A program made the translations under genes and the position numbers. DNA of 64,000 bases from Hofstenia miamia (taxonomy: Eukaryota > Xenacoelomorpha > Acoela > Hofsteniidae). Positions within the stretch are counted from its first letter, which is position 1. Every line of letters begins with the position of its first letter. The notes under the pieces are model-generated. The model made no database searches and was not told the DNA's origin. It saw only the letters and a list, made by a program, of their open reading frames with translations. The stretch is from positions 868,216 to 932,215 of the forward strand of contig CABFPE010000163.1 in the NCBI GenBank assembly GCA_900660155.1. The letters are read 5' to 3'. This document shows, one piece after another, positions 1 to 12,978 of the stretch.

Positions 1-140
1 CAATTTATTATCGATTGTTTCTCCAAGATATTTGAAGGATTCGACTTGAGCAATTTTTGACCCCGAAAAATTTAAAATGTGTGATTGGTTATCTTTGTGA
101 AAAGGAGACATAACACAGAATTCTGTTATTGTCCTATTTT
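1..140 (-). mobile_element. Non-LTR retrotransposon fragment (reverse transcriptase C-terminal part)
   Basis: Read on the minus strand, the first 140 bases give an open frame ending in SFKYLGETIDNK. This resembles the segment just after the RT palm in LINE polymerases, where a KYLG-x-x-ID motif is usual. The frame runs off the window edge, so the rest of the element lies outside. No 3' tail or target duplication can be seen. Assignment rests on the motif alone; a clade cannot be given. Confidence 0.5.
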
Positions 141-1299
141 CTCGAAGTCGAAGACATTGTTAAACGTTAAACCTAAAACAGTTAAAGACAAAAACTTAAC
201 AAAATTACTATGGTTTCAACATTTCAAATTCTTTTAGCTTTATTGCTAACAAAATGGTAAAACAAGTATTTCTCATTCACTTTGTTCATTGGTTGAATTA
301 ATATTTTGTTCTTATAATAATAATGAATAACATGATGTGTTACTTCACACTAATTATAATTTTGGTATATTACTGCAAGCAGGAAGTGACAGTAAAAAAT
401 CCCTTTAAACTGAAACATTGACGATATTTTGTAAAAAACTTTAATAATTCATTATTGCATTTGGCGGCACTGGAAGAGAATTGTAATATTTAATAAGTGA
501 TTGGATTTATATTATTTATATTATATTAATTTTTACCCGAAAATTACAATGAGCGGGGGGAGGGACTTAAAAATAGTATTCCCATGCTCAGAAAACTGTA
601 AAGTCAGTGACACAACTATTTGGAATGTTAGCTGCTAAATTCATTCAATAAAGTCAGCTAGTGAATTTACAACTCCGGGTAATGAGGTTATCGTGATTTA
701 TAACTTCCTACATTTATATAAGTTATCTTGTCTATTATATACCAAATGTATATTCATTGTTTATAATTTTTTAATGAATTCTACTGTAGATGAGGTGTAG
801 ATGCAAATATTTACGCAAATAAGTATGGCACTATGCAAATATTTTGCATGTAAATTCATCATAATAGTGATTATTTCCTAAATTGAAAAACAGTGTCTTG
901 ATAAGGTTTATTCAGACGTTTTCACATTTTCAAACAATTTTATGAACTTGCTCAATTCAGAGATGAAATATTCTATGACCCATTGATGTACAATAAACAA
1001 ACAAATAATTTCTGAATAAGTTTTCTATCCTTGGGCATTACAGAGCTAAATTATTTTTTTAAGGAATTGATAAAAGCGGAATTGCGAGTTTAAAATAACT
1101 GTTTCCTTTGCTAAAACCATTAATTCAGAAAGATACTGCAGACAAAAAATCCAAACGCTCACCGACCTGCTTTCGCAACCGAAACTTTGAGAAGAATGGT
1201 TCCTGCGAGATAACGCATGCTGCCACACCGCTATGGTCACTATGCAGTTTTTTCCGAGGTCCTTCAAAAGCAGCGTAATCTCTCGAGGGCTGTGGTCTA

Positions 1300-1500
1300 C
1301 TCAGTAATCTGATTTGACCCTGGCTGAGTTTTTCATATGGAATGATCTAAAGAAAAAGATTTCCTCCAGGAATGAACATTCCCTTCTGGAGGTTCAAACG
1401 ATGATAACCAATGGCATGCAAAAACGCTTGAACGCCTGTCTGGTAATAGAATGCGAACATTTCCTGCATCGTTGTAACGTTCTCACTGCCATTTTACTGC
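1300..1500 (+). pseudogene. Mariner-like transposase remnant (C-terminal part)
   Basis: The frame reads DLTLAEFFIWNDLKKKISSR and continues with a helical stretch ending in HFLHRCNVL. The layout matches the end of mariner/Tc1 transposases, where SPDLxPxDFFLWxxLK surrounds the third catalytic acid. Here the acidic position before FF is replaced (AEFF), there is a stop just upstream, and no TIRs are visible. It is a decayed fragment of an old insertion. Confidence 0.4.
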
Positions 1501-1734
1501 AGAGTGATTTTTCGGACACTAATAGGGCATAAATAAATTCTTCATCAGAATATACTACAAGAATAAATTGATGTCAGAGTAATTCAATTACAGTGCGTAT
1601 TGAAATTCCACATGAGGTACGGAAATTCATCATTCGTCAACTGGTACGAGTTTGAATATTTCAATTTTTTAAATAAATAAATAATATATTCAAGATTACG
1701 TTCTTCCCACAAAAAATATTTATGTGTATTCACA

Positions 1735-1740
<6 letters not shown>

Positions 1741-1767
<27 letters not shown>

Positions 1768-1812
1768 AGATAAGATAAGATAAGATAAGATAAGATATTC
1801 TTTATTCAGATA
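1741..1812. repeat. (TA)n followed by (TAAGA)n; possible LINE 3' tail
   Basis: A (TA)13 tract is followed by five to six TAAGA units and then TTCTTTATTCAG. On the minus strand this reads CTGAATAAAGAAT followed by (ATCTT)n. A polyadenylation-like signal running into a short tandem tail is how several CR1-type LINE 3' ends look. No coding remnant is attached, so the LINE origin is inferred. Confidence 0.5.
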
Positions 1813-2556
1813 ATATATATATATATATAGTCATTTTTACAATATACGAAACAAGTTAATCGACCAAAAAATGTGACATGCAGTTATGCTTTTTTTTTTC
1901 ATTCTGCAATCATTTTTGGTACAGTTTCTTTTTCATTATCTTAATATGTTCAAATTTATGTTTGAAATTATGAATAGTGCTTAGATTAATGGATTTGTGA
2001 TGCTTTGTTGCTCTGATTTATTGAAAATTCACTTGTTTTCTTTTTACAGTAGTTGTGTTCACAATACAGAATTTGTGCATAAATAATATTTTACCAAATG
2101 CGTTTGGTCACCACAGATGGCATATCAATATATGCAGGGATTTCAAATCCTTCATAGGATTTGGTAATTGATAGTTTTTCTAAAATTGGAATTGAGTTAG
2201 ATATTGGCACGTAATTCAAAAAATTATTACTTACACCCAATGACACAATTTACAAAGTGGATTATCGATTAATCTAACAAGTTTATGGGAATGCTTTTTG
2301 CATAATATTTAAATATAGTATTTAAAATTATGTAAATGTAAAAAATTTAAAGTTATTTATGAATGTTTAAATTTTTTCTTTCAAATTATTAATTTTACAC
2401 AATGGGATTGCAATTGAAGGTAATATTATTGAACTCGAATCACCAATAATTGGAATTGAAGAATTAAATTGAATCTGCAATTTCAGATAGACAGAATGAA
2501 TAAAAATATGAGCTATTTTCCTTAAGAAACGCCTCATTTCATCAACAGTATCAATA

Positions 2557-2773
2557 TTAAACTCTGTGCCAGTTAATAAGTAAAATTTTATATCAATAAT
2601 TGGGGTTTTATTATAGCGTAAATACCATGGTTTGGCTCGAATTAGATAGTTTAGGATCTTGTGCATATTATAAAAAAATGAAAATCAAAACTTGAAAATT
2701 GTACTCGTTTTTATATCATACTACCTCATTTTCCTAAAAAATCGGTTTACTTATTAACTGGGACAGAGTTTAA
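2557..2773. mobile_element. MITE with 26-bp inverted ends and TTAA flanks (copy 1)
   Basis: The left end reads ACTCTGTGCCAGTTAATAAG and the right end is its near-exact inverse. TTAA is present at both outer borders, the target-site signature of piggyBac-type transposons. The body is about 209 bp, AT-rich and non-coding. A second copy lies inverted at 24434-24640, which confirms it as a dispersed repeat. The mobilising transposase is not in this window. Confidence 0.7.
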
Positions 2774-3750
2774 TTAATGTTGTTTACACTAAACTCAAAC
2801 ATAAATGACTTCCCATTATTTTACTACAAGTCAAAATTAAAGTTTGAATTTTTCATTTTTAATTTTCAGTACCATTCGCATTTTGTACTAAATAATTCAC
2901 TCCTATTAAATAGCCAATATCCGCACTGGATAGTGATTGTAAACAAAATCTAGTTTCTGAGCAATTCATAATTCCACTTGTTGTCCACTTTGTAACATTG
3001 CATCACTAAATAGCATTTGTTGAGAGTAGATATTAGAAAGACATCTCACTGTTCAACATATATATGTAGTTAGCAATCACTTCTCTTTCTAAGCAGTTAT
3101 CAAACTCATCTCAAGAAATTTGAATCATTTTAATTGCACACTACTAAGCGGAGGAAAACTAAATTGATTTGCTTCAAAATAAGTGTTGTACGATAATTAA
3201 ATTGGCAAGTTTATTACGTGCTTTACAACAAAATGAAATAGCGCGATTTAAACATGAAGTTTTAGTCAGCAATAAATAGTCGTAGATGGCTTTATAGATT
3301 AATAGGTTTTGGTATAAAACGTGTTTGAAATAGACACTTTCAATTTTTCTATTGAAAAATCGACGTCGGGAATAAAATTTTTAAAAATCCTTGCAAGTTC
3401 TTTAAGAGATCAACAACATAATATGCAATAGTGAAATGTCAGACAAAACCTTCCTGAAAGGGATTGATCATAGATGCTTTTCTAGATGATAAAGAAACGT
3501 CAGAATTTATTATTTCATTTTCTCGCTAATTATTAACATAGAAAATTTCATACGCGCGAAATTGAAAATAATATTTCTCAGATTATTAAATGAACCTAAT
3601 TTCTTCCTATGATCAGGTTGGCTTTTGTATATTTCATTAATTAATAATTTTTTCACTAAAGAAATATGCAATAATGCAAAATCAGCATTAATAAAATATG
3701 TTAGCTTGGATTCATTAAGCGGCTAAGGAATATTTATCATATTCTGAGTG
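2774..3750. other. AT-rich non-coding stretch upstream of the 3.75-kb gene
   Basis: No open frame, repeat or motif I can support is present. It presumably contains the promoter of the gene that follows, but no individual element can be named. Confidence 0.4.
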
Positions 3751-5096
3751 ATGAAATGTATAACAGCTGTTTGTTTGGTATTTCAAATTTCTGCTATCAT
3801 ACATTTCCATTCCTTAGTTAACACATCTAGTGGTAACATTACCTCATCTTCTGGTGAATCATGTGTGCATTTGTGTGAAGAGTTAGAAGAAACAGAATGC
3901 ATTTCCAGTGTTTGAGTCTTAAATACCTTAACTTGTTATGCTCTGAAAATGGCATATCTCGAAACAGAAGTGATTTAAATGAAAAACGATTTGCATGGTT
4001 GCCAAGGAATGAAACATTCTATAGTTTGGATGTTAACATCTTATATCGAGCCTACTGTGGACAAGCCGTAGAATTTGATTCAATTACTAAAGTTGAGTTA
4101 AAGTATTATCAATACCAGGCATTTGAAATTCATAAATTTCAAGTCTCTAAAATCAAACCCGAACGAATAACCAAAATATTTGTAAAGAAATCCTATACAT
4201 CTGGTACACTTGAATATGTGAAGATTTTTACTAGAGGTGGATCCTCAATCTGTACCGATCGATCTCTAGAGTTCATCTTGAGCCCTGTTCTCTGTTTATT
4301 TGGTAATTGCAAAAGAATGAGAAGTTATCTCGTGTGCAATAGAGACACGTTCGAATTATCAGATTCGGTTACAGATTTTCATGGAACAAATACAGCATTG
4401 TTAAGGATTGATATTTATGGCACTGGAAGCCAACGATGTAGTACTTACGTATATAGATTTAAGTTATATGTAAAACACCAGCTTATTTGTACGCAGCACG
4501 TTCTTTTAATAATCAATGACACAATTTCATGGAACCATGTAACAATGTCTTGTTCATCAATTTCTGTGATTCAACGTATTGATTCAATAAAAATAGAAGC
4601 TACACATTCCAATATCCAGTATTGTATTGATTTTGTTGTTGTGCGTGATCTGTGGCAGGACTTTTATGCAGTTCAATTTCCTTGCAATGCCAACTGTCTT
4701 AACCAACTTTCAGGGAATGCAGTTATTCTCACGAATCCAAACTTTTACTTCTATAGTAAGGATTGTCCCCTCATTAAATTCCATTTCAATATATTGAATG
4801 GTGTATATGATCCCTATATGACATCAATCGTAACATTTTCCAAAGGCGTATTTGATTTATATCCCTCGAATAATTATTTCCATTTTCAAGGAGTGGCACT
4901 TGAATATCACGAAATTAAAGAGTTTCACATCAGGAAAACATATGCTGATGAGCGTATTTTGATTAGCTCTATAATATTGAAGCAGATTGGTAAATGGAAA
5001 ATCGCATTCAAGGCTTCATTCGAAGGGTTACCATATTTTGAGTTGAACAATAGCAAGCCCTATTTAAAGTTAAAGTATTTCATTACTGAGGACTGA
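3751..5096 (+). CDS. Putative secreted Cys-rich protein (single large exon, unknown family)
   Basis: A frame starting at ATG 3751 begins MKCITAVCLVFQISAIIHF, a good signal peptide, followed by an N-glycosylation site (NITS). That frame stops near 3914. The long downstream frame (open from about 3880 to 5096, about 399 residues) overlaps its end in another frame, so the two are joined either by a short intron or across a one-base indel. The long part has about 15 cysteines, further N-x-S/T sites (NRSD, NETF, NDTI), and no obvious membrane segment. Two halves of similar texture (beta-rich, YVKIF... and YRFKLYV...) hint at a repeated fold, but I recognise no family. A stop at 5094-5096 ends it; no clear poly(A) signal was identified. 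Real coding status is likely given length in a 70 percent AT background; function is unknown. Confidence 0.6.
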
Positions 5097-7088
5097 TCTT
5101 GATTATATTTCTCTGTATTTCAAAGAAAAGCATACTTCAATTTCGAAAGTTGTTGACGTCTCATGATTTAATTATAACTCCACAGTTTGGAGCTTCAATA
5201 AGTTTAATTGTGTTAAAAAAACTAATAATGTCTTTTTTAACCAATGATGTTATAGGAACTCTCTATCAGACCTATCTCATAAGTGTTTTCATACATCTAT
5301 ATATTTTTCAGAAATATATTGATCTGTCAATTTGATTGTGTTACAGCATGATTATTTTTTCAAAGAACAATGCATAAAATTGCTTCTTCAACTTCCCGAA
5401 AAACAAATTTAAATGAAATCGGTCTATAAAATTCTCCACACATAAAGTCAACGATGATTTCGATTTTTATTCAAACATATTTTAGTGTGAATAATAAGGA
5501 AGTCTATAAAAATTTAGAGGTATTTTTAAATTATAACACAGTTGCAATGCTTCTCCAATACTTTAATAGAAAATATCCTTTTTATGTAACTTAATTAATT
5601 TTCAAATTTCTACTGAGCAACTTAGACAAAAAAGTTCTTTCAAATAAAAAAGCTTGAAATTTTTTTTACAGGCTTCAAAGTTCGGAATACGTTTGATGAA
5701 AACAACATTAATAAACTTGCTCTTAATTGTAAGAACTTTATTTTCTAACTGTATAGATTACCTAAGTTATTCTTGCAAAACATTTACTACAAGTACATTA
5801 ATGCTATGGCAATTTAATTATTTGGCTGTTAATTGGAATAACTGAAAAAATTATAGTAGATTCTACTCACTGGCTTAATTAAATCTAAGGAGTTCTGATA
5901 ACTTACTTGAGTAATTGCTAAGTTGGGCCTATACATTTGCAGATAATTCTTTTCATAATGGCTATTGTGTTTTGTACCGAATGCCTCGAGTCAAGAGCTG
6001 TTGTGCATATTCTTTTCTAATATAATGTAAATCATGAATTTAAAGCATTTTTATATTAGCATCTACTTGTTTTTCAAAAAATTCAGATGCACTTCGAAGT
6101 ACACAATAATTTAACTTTAAAATGTGATTAAGGCCAAAAACAAAATTTTGCAATTGAATCACAATGATGCTCTCTGAGAAATACTATAACTTATAATCAA
6201 CTGAGAATCAATTTTTGTAAAAACGTGATTGAAGTTAAATTCAAAGTGGTTCTTTGCAATAATGTCTGATAGGATCGTGGTATGATTTCTGTAACAGGGA
6301 GTACCTAAATATCACAATTTAATCATGCTAGTAAATTAATATCTTACCTTAGGGCATATTATTCGGCTTGTGATTTACCAAAACACCATGACTACGCGTC
6401 CCGCTGTTGTATTATTCCATACAAATTAAGAGAAATTTAGTCAGAATACAACATGTCTGATCCTACTCTCCAGCAAGAGAAAGAAGTAGAAATTTAACCA
6501 AAACATTGTTCGTATCTATTCATGAGAGGTAAAGCCTCGAGTTGGAATCAGCCGAAAATTTCAATGCTACCACCGGCAGTTGGCCGGAAACAACCTATAT
6601 TTTCTATATATCAAACTTTTGCATAATTTGAATCATTTTTTCATTTTTCAGTGAATTTAAATTGTTAATGCTTTATTGGTTTAGTTATTGTATATAAATA
6701 AAACTAAATGTAGCATTATTAATCATTAATAGTTATAATAGTTGTAAATGTATTGGTTTGCTTTCCAAATTTACAGTTGAATAATAGCAAGAGAACATAA
6801 AAAAAGGAAACAAAAGCAAATTAAATGTTTGACACAGTAAAATCTTTCCTCTTCATTGAAAATATAAATAAGTTAAATAATCATGACTGCATTCGTTATT
6901 ATTTGTCTTAGATAGTCTAATGGATGCTGAGCACTTCATATTTAACCATAACTTTCGTCATTAAATATTCTTAGCACTCAAATATAAATTTACAATTAAA
7001 AAATACCAGTGCTTCAGATTAATGTAAATTTGCTTTCAAAATGTTGAAAACTTTCTTTTATATGTGTTCAATGTTTTATCGCGTTATG
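5097..7088. other. AT-rich intergenic stretch
   Basis: Only short open frames without recognisable content occur here. No inverted termini, tandem array or transposase motif was found. Confidence 0.4.
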
Positions 7089-7274
7089 TCATAATTGACA
7101 ACAGTATTCTAATGATGATGTGATCATAGCGAAATAAATAAGTAAAACACCTTTTGGCGGGATGCCACTGAAGATAAGTTGTTTGAGGAAATATATGTTT
7201 TTATTTGCCATTCCAATTCGTTGATATATATGTTTATCCCATTTGAGATTGTCTTGGATCGTAACTCCCAACAT
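7089..7274 (-). pseudogene. LINE reverse transcriptase remnant (region after the palm)
   Basis: The minus-strand frame starts LGVTIQDNLKWDKHI and ends YFAMITSSLEYCCQL. These correspond to the LGVxxDxxLxWxxHI and SLEYCCQLW landmarks that follow the catalytic palm in CR1/jockey-like polymerases. Only about 61 residues survive; sequence on both sides is non-coding. It is unrelated in position to the larger LINE at 26.5-30.1 kb. Confidence 0.6.
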
Positions 7275-7559
7275 TTTTTGTCTTGACTCTTCTTATCATT
7301 CTAGAATTCATTTGTATTTCTTTTGGTAGATTTTAATTTTAATTTCTTTAATTTTGTTAATGTTAATTACAGTATCATTTTCAGTATACCTGTCCTTTTC
7401 CATATCAATAATTATGTGTTTTTCATGCCATCGACAAATATATTTCATTGGTCCCAATTCCTTAGTAACGTATTAATGAATAAAACACACAAACATGGTC
7501 CTAATTTGATGCCACCACGAGTTAATTTTATTGTTAAAAAGTGCGGTTGACGCAAAAAT

Positions 7560-8514
7560 GTTTTAATTTTAGTATTTTCAATTATATATTTAATTTTTTT
7601 ATTTACAAAATCTTATAATGGTTTTGGATATGACGGGCCAGGGCCTGAATATAACCAATTGCAACGGGCTGGGCTTGGTTTATGGGTTAAAGAATCATAG
7701 CGGAGCCCAATGTTCTAAAATAACTTGATGTATTTGCAGATTATTGAATTTGATGTGCTGGAGATGGCGAACTAATTGGACAACATATTAGATTAAGGGT
7801 ATTCAAAAATGCTTCAAGGTTGCTTTATCTCCGGTTTTCCAAAAGTCAAATTTGACAGACGGTCATTCAAGACCTGGATATGTAATTCCGCTTTTAATGT
7901 ATTAATTGAGAAAATTATGAATATCAGCTTATATACTAAACATTCGTAATCGAAATAACTAGTACTACGCATCATGGGATATTTCTTACTATGAGAGATC
8001 CATGATGAGAAAAAGGAAAAATACCTGTGTATGTTTATAATGATGTCAGATTAATTCCTATGGAGAATTCGGTAAGAAAATTTTTATGGTGCCTAATATG
8101 CAGTCAATAGAAAAGCGCAAAGCATGGCCTTTATTATTCTTAAAAATTGGGCATAATTTTGACAGACTTTTTACAAACACATTTGAACGCAATGAAATGT
8201 GGATTACAGTTTTGAGCATTTTGTGTTTTCAGAATTTTCAAGCTTCATACGATTGAACATCCTTTTAGGGTGTACGCAAATGTGCCTTTTAAATAAAACA
8301 ACAGCTTATGATTATTTAATGCACCAACCTCTAAATTAATATCCGTTATTTACAAATCTCCACAATCCTAATGAAGATATTATAGTAAGAACAACATAAG
8401 ATTTCAACCTTGACTGAGTTGTGTCTGAGTATTTTCAGAAGGTATTAAGCGATAACTTTAGAGCTCTATCTTTCCATCACTTTGACAGAAAGCTCATGGG
8501 ATACCATTTAATTG
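7560..8514. other. Non-coding stretch with a GC-rich repeat scrap near 7640
   Basis: Around 7636-7690 the run GGGCCAGGGCCTG ... CGGGCTGGGCTTGG stands out against the AT background. Similar G/C-rich words occur near 32290, 48760 and 63520-63595, so they may be transposon ends, but no matching opposite terminus was found. Confidence 0.3.
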
Positions 8515-8825
8515 TCACTGAGGAAAATTTAAAGACTGTCTTGATAACTTGCCACACTTTTCTGTTGTTTTTCTATCAACATAATCTGCCAAATCCTCCC
8601 TGCCATTTTCTCGAAGAACATTCAATAACTGTTTCAATTGGTTGGAATTTGAATGTGCTCTCCAATAAAACAGCCCATCAATGCACTGGTTTTTGACATT
8701 GTTTGGAAAATTTTGTACAAGTTGTTGAGTATATGCATGTGGAACACCCAATTGAATGCAGATTGCCCTCCAATCAGTTGCGAGTTCACCTGCTAATTTT
8801 GTGAGAAGTGTATCAGACAGACGAT
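8515..8825 (-). CDS. Death-domain exon (probable 3'-terminal exon)
   Basis: After an acceptor-like TTTAG the frame opens as RLSDTLLTKLAGELATDWRA and runs to a TGA at 8517-8515. The pattern LA-x-ELA-x-DWR-x(4)-LG, then N-x-x-NQC-x-x(3)-L-x-WRA, then QLL-x-VLR-x-x-GREDLADYV, fits the six-helix Death domain: the conserved Trp of helix 2, the WR in helix 4 and the GR-x-DLA of helix 6 are all present. Death domains bind other Death domains in signalling complexes. The C-terminal 20 residues are unstructured. Upstream in frame is a stop (TAA near 8836), so earlier exons must be spliced on. A ZU5-like exon lies 4 kb upstream on the same strand, the usual partner domain in UNC5, ankyrin, PIDD and DTHD1 proteins. 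Confidence 0.65.
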
Positions 8826-9297
8826 CTAAACCAACATTTTAAGTTTTGGCTATCGGTTAATATCTACAATTGACAAGAATACATCAAATACTTCAGATAC
8901 ATGGAGTCTAAATAACTATAATTACTGGGTTTGGTGGAGTATCATTTATTGCCTAGTGATACTCTAAAGTTGACAGATTTACGAGCGTCACACAATCGTT
9001 AACTGTAATGTACGTGCAAGGAAAAATCGACAGGATAGCAAACGAGTCACATTAAAATTGCCAAAATATGCATAAAATTACCGAGAATAAAAAATAATAA
9101 TTAAAGTAATAATGAAGAAATCAAACAATTTGTTGATTATATATATATATTCTTTTTTGAAAGTTTACTTAATGAATACATTCTATAAGGAAACACATTG
9201 AAAGCTTCAATTATATTATATAATCATCATCAGCAAATAATTTGCGGCAAAAATATCTTTACAATATATAAACTACACTAAAATTATAAAATGAAAT

Positions 9298-9579
9298 CTA
9301 AAATAAATATAAATGCTTAGTTGGATTAATTTGTTTATTTAATGACTTTGTTTTATCGATGTTGTTAATTTCAACGGATTCTGCAATTTTTGTATACTTT
9401 GTTCTTGTAATAATCCTAAAATTTCCAATGTTGATATTATGAATGTGATTAATAATATCTGTTGTTAAATAGCCATTGATATGCTTTTTGACTCGCGTAT
9501 CAAAATTAAGGATGTTTTCACCGATGTATGATTTCTTACAATCATTACAAGTATATTTAAAAACTAATGATGAAGCCAA
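9298..9579 (-). pseudogene. Penelope-like element GIY-YIG endonuclease fragment
   Basis: The minus frame reads LVFKYTCNDCKKSYIGEN, then FDTRVKKHINGY, and ends with KIAESVEINN ... SLNKQINP. This order, a CxxCxxxYIGE motif followed by R-x-x-x-H and then a conserved ESxxI and SLNKQ tail, is that of the C-terminal endonuclease of Penelope-like retroelements. The reverse transcriptase portion is not found upstream; instead a (AAT)n tract lies there. About 93 residues survive. Confidence 0.7.
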
Positions 9580-9627
9580 TCCTTTTCATATTTGATCTTT
9601 GTTGCGAAATAAATTTACTGTTTTGAA

Positions 9628-9634
9628 TAATAAA

Positions 9635-9674
<40 letters not shown>

Positions 9675-10090
9675 TAATTGAATTTTACAATACAAAGTAG
9701 GTATAACAAAAAATAAAATTAAAAATTTTACAAAAGAGTATTGATAAATTAGATGAATGACAGAAAAAACATTTACAAAAAGAAAAGGAGTCACATTTAA
9801 AAGATATTCCATGAATAGATATAGAGCTTTAGAAATAAGATAAGAGTTGTAGCTTGAAATAAGAAGAATGAGACCATAGATCTATGTTAAGATTTTGGAT
9901 TATAAAATTATTCGGTAAAGGAAATTGCAGTGGAAATAGATTTGTGAATTCTGGGAAAATGAAACGTAAGATTAGAAGAGAATCTATTGATTGAAATAAT
10001 CTTTGTAATTTTTAACAGTGTATTTAAAGATCGTAGCTTATTTTTCAATTGAATTGTTTTTAATTTTAAATAAATATTAATTTTAAATAT
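9628..10090 (-). mobile_element. LINE 3' end with (ATT)n tail
   Basis: On the minus strand, AT-rich sequence ends in TTTGTATTGTAAAATTCAAT followed by about twelve ATT units at 9632-9672. LINEs of the CR1/jockey type often end in such a triplet tail, and the degenerate coding traces upstream (9.85-10.05 kb) fit the end of a LINE ORF2. Frames are broken everywhere, so clade assignment is not possible. Confidence 0.4.
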
Positions 10091-12644
10091 ATGACTTTCT
10101 TAGTTTCTTTTATAACTTCATCAGATTTTTCATGATTAGTTGCCAATAAACATCGATCTACAATTTTCTTTATAAGATGATGTGGATCTATTATCACGAA
10201 ACATGTCATATAATTGATTTAAAGAATTTGTAATTTTCAAACTGATGATGATATTTTGATAATTCTTTGACACAAACATCTGATCGTATTTAACTTATTC
10301 TTTGGTATGTAAAGACCGCTGTTCATTTTCTGAAAAAAATGTAGTGTTAATTTACATTAAAGTAAACTCCATGAATATGCTTCACTACATTTGGAATAAG
10401 CTAAAAAAAAAATGGTACTTTAACGGTTGCTGTTAGTTTCAAGAACAAAAAAAGGTAAACTAAAAATGCATTTCTCGTTTGGAATCAATTTGCACGTAAC
10501 GAGATTTTGCACTACATTGTTCAATTATGAATGCAATTTTAATGAGGTCAGCTTTGCACTGTGGTAAATTCGAAAAAGACGTATTTGATACAATATTCCG
10601 TGGTACAGAGTGGACAGCCCATGAATATTTACAAGACGAGGCCGAAACTCAAGCATGCTAATAAGCAGTCCCAAATATATTATATATCAAAGGTTCATTT
10701 AGCTCTCTCAATTTTTATAATTTTTGTTACGAATGATAATTTCCCTCTAAATTTGTATAAAGCGGACTCAATAGCTACGAAAAATGGTACAGGGTGCACC
10801 AAATAATTATAGGCCGATACAGAGTGAAGAAAATAATAAGTCCATGAATTAAAATGAATTAATTGTTATATCCAATGTGTTTATTGATGTGAAATATTCT
10901 TGCTAGTACTATATTTAATAACTTACTGTCATAAGCAGGAGTAATAGGAGTTTCAGGAGAAAAGTCTGCGCTCTAAAATATAGGTGCAGTTAAATTTTCC
11001 TTTAAAACGATTCTAAAGATATTTCTTGTTGGATGGACAAAACTGCACTATGCAATTTTTTATATTGAATTTGGCAATTTCTTGTTAAGAGTTACTTTAG
11101 AATCATGCATAATTTGCCTTAACAAATTTGCAATGCCACAAAATATTTGTGTATAGGCTTTAAAAATTTTATAGATAATTTGGTGAGAATCAGATCAAGG
11201 TAAAAAAACACATCGAATAAAAATTTCCGAAGTTGTGTGTCAATCATTGATCCAATTTTCTGAGCCTAATGCTACTCGAGACATTCTTAAGTGCAAATAC
11301 AATAGAATTTAATTAATATTTTCTACGTCCACAATTCAGATTAAAATGGAAAAATAATATTGTTGGACAAGAGAAAGCATGATTCATATCAAAACAATTT
11401 TTTAATAAAAGTGTTGCCTAACTACTTCATTAACACTAGAACATAGATTACTCCTTGAGAATAAATTTACATCTAATGTTTCAAATGCGAAAATTATGGA
11501 ATAGAAACGAAATTTATACAAATTGTAAATTCAATGAGATTATCATCATAATTGGAAGTATATATAGCCAGGGTTTTTACCGAATGAATAATGAAACAAA
11601 CAAAAAATCCTTAGTGGTAATTTTGACCTAATATCGCTTTTCTAGTCCAGGAGCTAAAAAATAATATTACTATTAGAGGGGTCAATCCGACTCAAATCTT
11701 AAGTTACTTAAATTTAAAAAACTTGATACAATAATCAGTGCAACCTGGACAATTATTGGGAAGGGGGAGGCTCCAGCTCTCCCACCAACCACCCCTGTTC
11801 GTTAGCCTCTGTTTTAGTGCTAATATAAATTCATGAACTACGAACTTAACCCAAAACGGAAGTAACTTAAGAAAATGAACAAATTAATAGGTTAGAGTGG
11901 GTCCGTTCCATTATTGAAAATTGATGTCTTATAATAATTGGAGGCATTTGAAGAGGATGGTTGTTATATTAAAATGTATGTATTTTCATTTTTATTTGTG
12001 TCAGGTAGGTGTAGGTCAAATTTTTCAAACTAGGTCTAATGAATGTAATCAAATGTAATGTAATGGAAACAGTTCCAATTTTTCCATAACTACGACTAAG
12101 ACACCGAATATATTACCAAAAGCCTTTTATGCTTTGAAGTGCTTCTTTGAATGAAAACTCCATATGCTCCAAAGCATTTTATCTTGATGTCGACGAAATA
12201 CTTTCCCTAAACATATTCTACTCTTAGCATATTTGATAGAACAACTTTGATAATACAATAAACCCGTCATTTAACACACGGTTGAAATTCCAATGTAAAG
12301 TGCGCGTACATGTACAAAAATTTAATTATTTTAATTAAAAGAAAGTACAAAAAACAGATATTTTACTGGTCTAGGATATAAATCTATATGCCTATATGAA
12401 CTACAGCTCATCCTAACTAAAGAGCAAAAGGTCATTAAACACTTGGAATTACAAAAACAAGTTTAATTTAACTTAAAAAATAATCAAGAATATACCAATT
12501 TCTTCAATTCGTTGGCACATAATTTAATATGCGCACGGATTGATTACTACACGTAAATATATAGTAAATACCAAACACTATATACTAAATACTAAATTTC
12601 AAAAATTGTTTTTATCAGTTGTACATAAATAAGAAGCAATTTAC
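10091..12644. other. AT-rich stretch, possible intron between the ZU5-like and Death-domain exons
   Basis: No exon with matching splice signals and phase could be supported on either strand. A GC-richer scrap at 11760-11815 (CTCCAGCTCTCCCACCAACC) is the only compositional anomaly. If the flanking minus-strand exons are one gene, this is intronic. Confidence 0.3.
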
Positions 12645-12978
12645 CTTAGCCGCTGGTATATCTGGGTACTGCTTTATTTCATCGAAATGCTCTACCTCAC
12701 ATGTCTGGGGATACTTCTTCGTAATGATTCTTTTGTTGCTTAGATTTTGCAAATTGTATTCTGGATTCAAAGGTAATGAAAATATCAAAGGAAATTTAAT
12801 GGATATATAGGTTTGATAGTTAGATAACTCAATTATGTTGCTCGCTATTTCCTCATTTGTTGACAACATTTGGCTATGGTAGTGATTTTTCTTCTTGTGA
12901 AGAACTTTTAAATCATAAATGACGTTTTTTGGTCCCTTTAGAATGCAATGCACCAATGATGGGTTGTTTGCCGGCAGT
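12645..12978 (-). CDS. Exon B4 of a minus-strand gene: ZU5-like segment
   Basis: The exon is bounded by TTATAG before 12978 and the donor AAG|GTAAAT after 12645. It is 334 bp: one base completing a split codon plus 111 codons, ending in phase 0. It encodes LPANNPSLVHCILKGPKN ... and then STNEEIASNIIEL followed by TYISIKFPLIFSLPLN. The latter fits the second half of a ZU5 fold, where an E(E/D)-x-x-S-x-V-x-E stretch precedes a beta strand and an 'F-x-x-PV-x-L-x-IP' motif. Exon B3 (13670-13830) ends with two bases of a codon that this exon completes, so the join is exact. The homology is suggestive, not strong. Confidence 0.6.
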
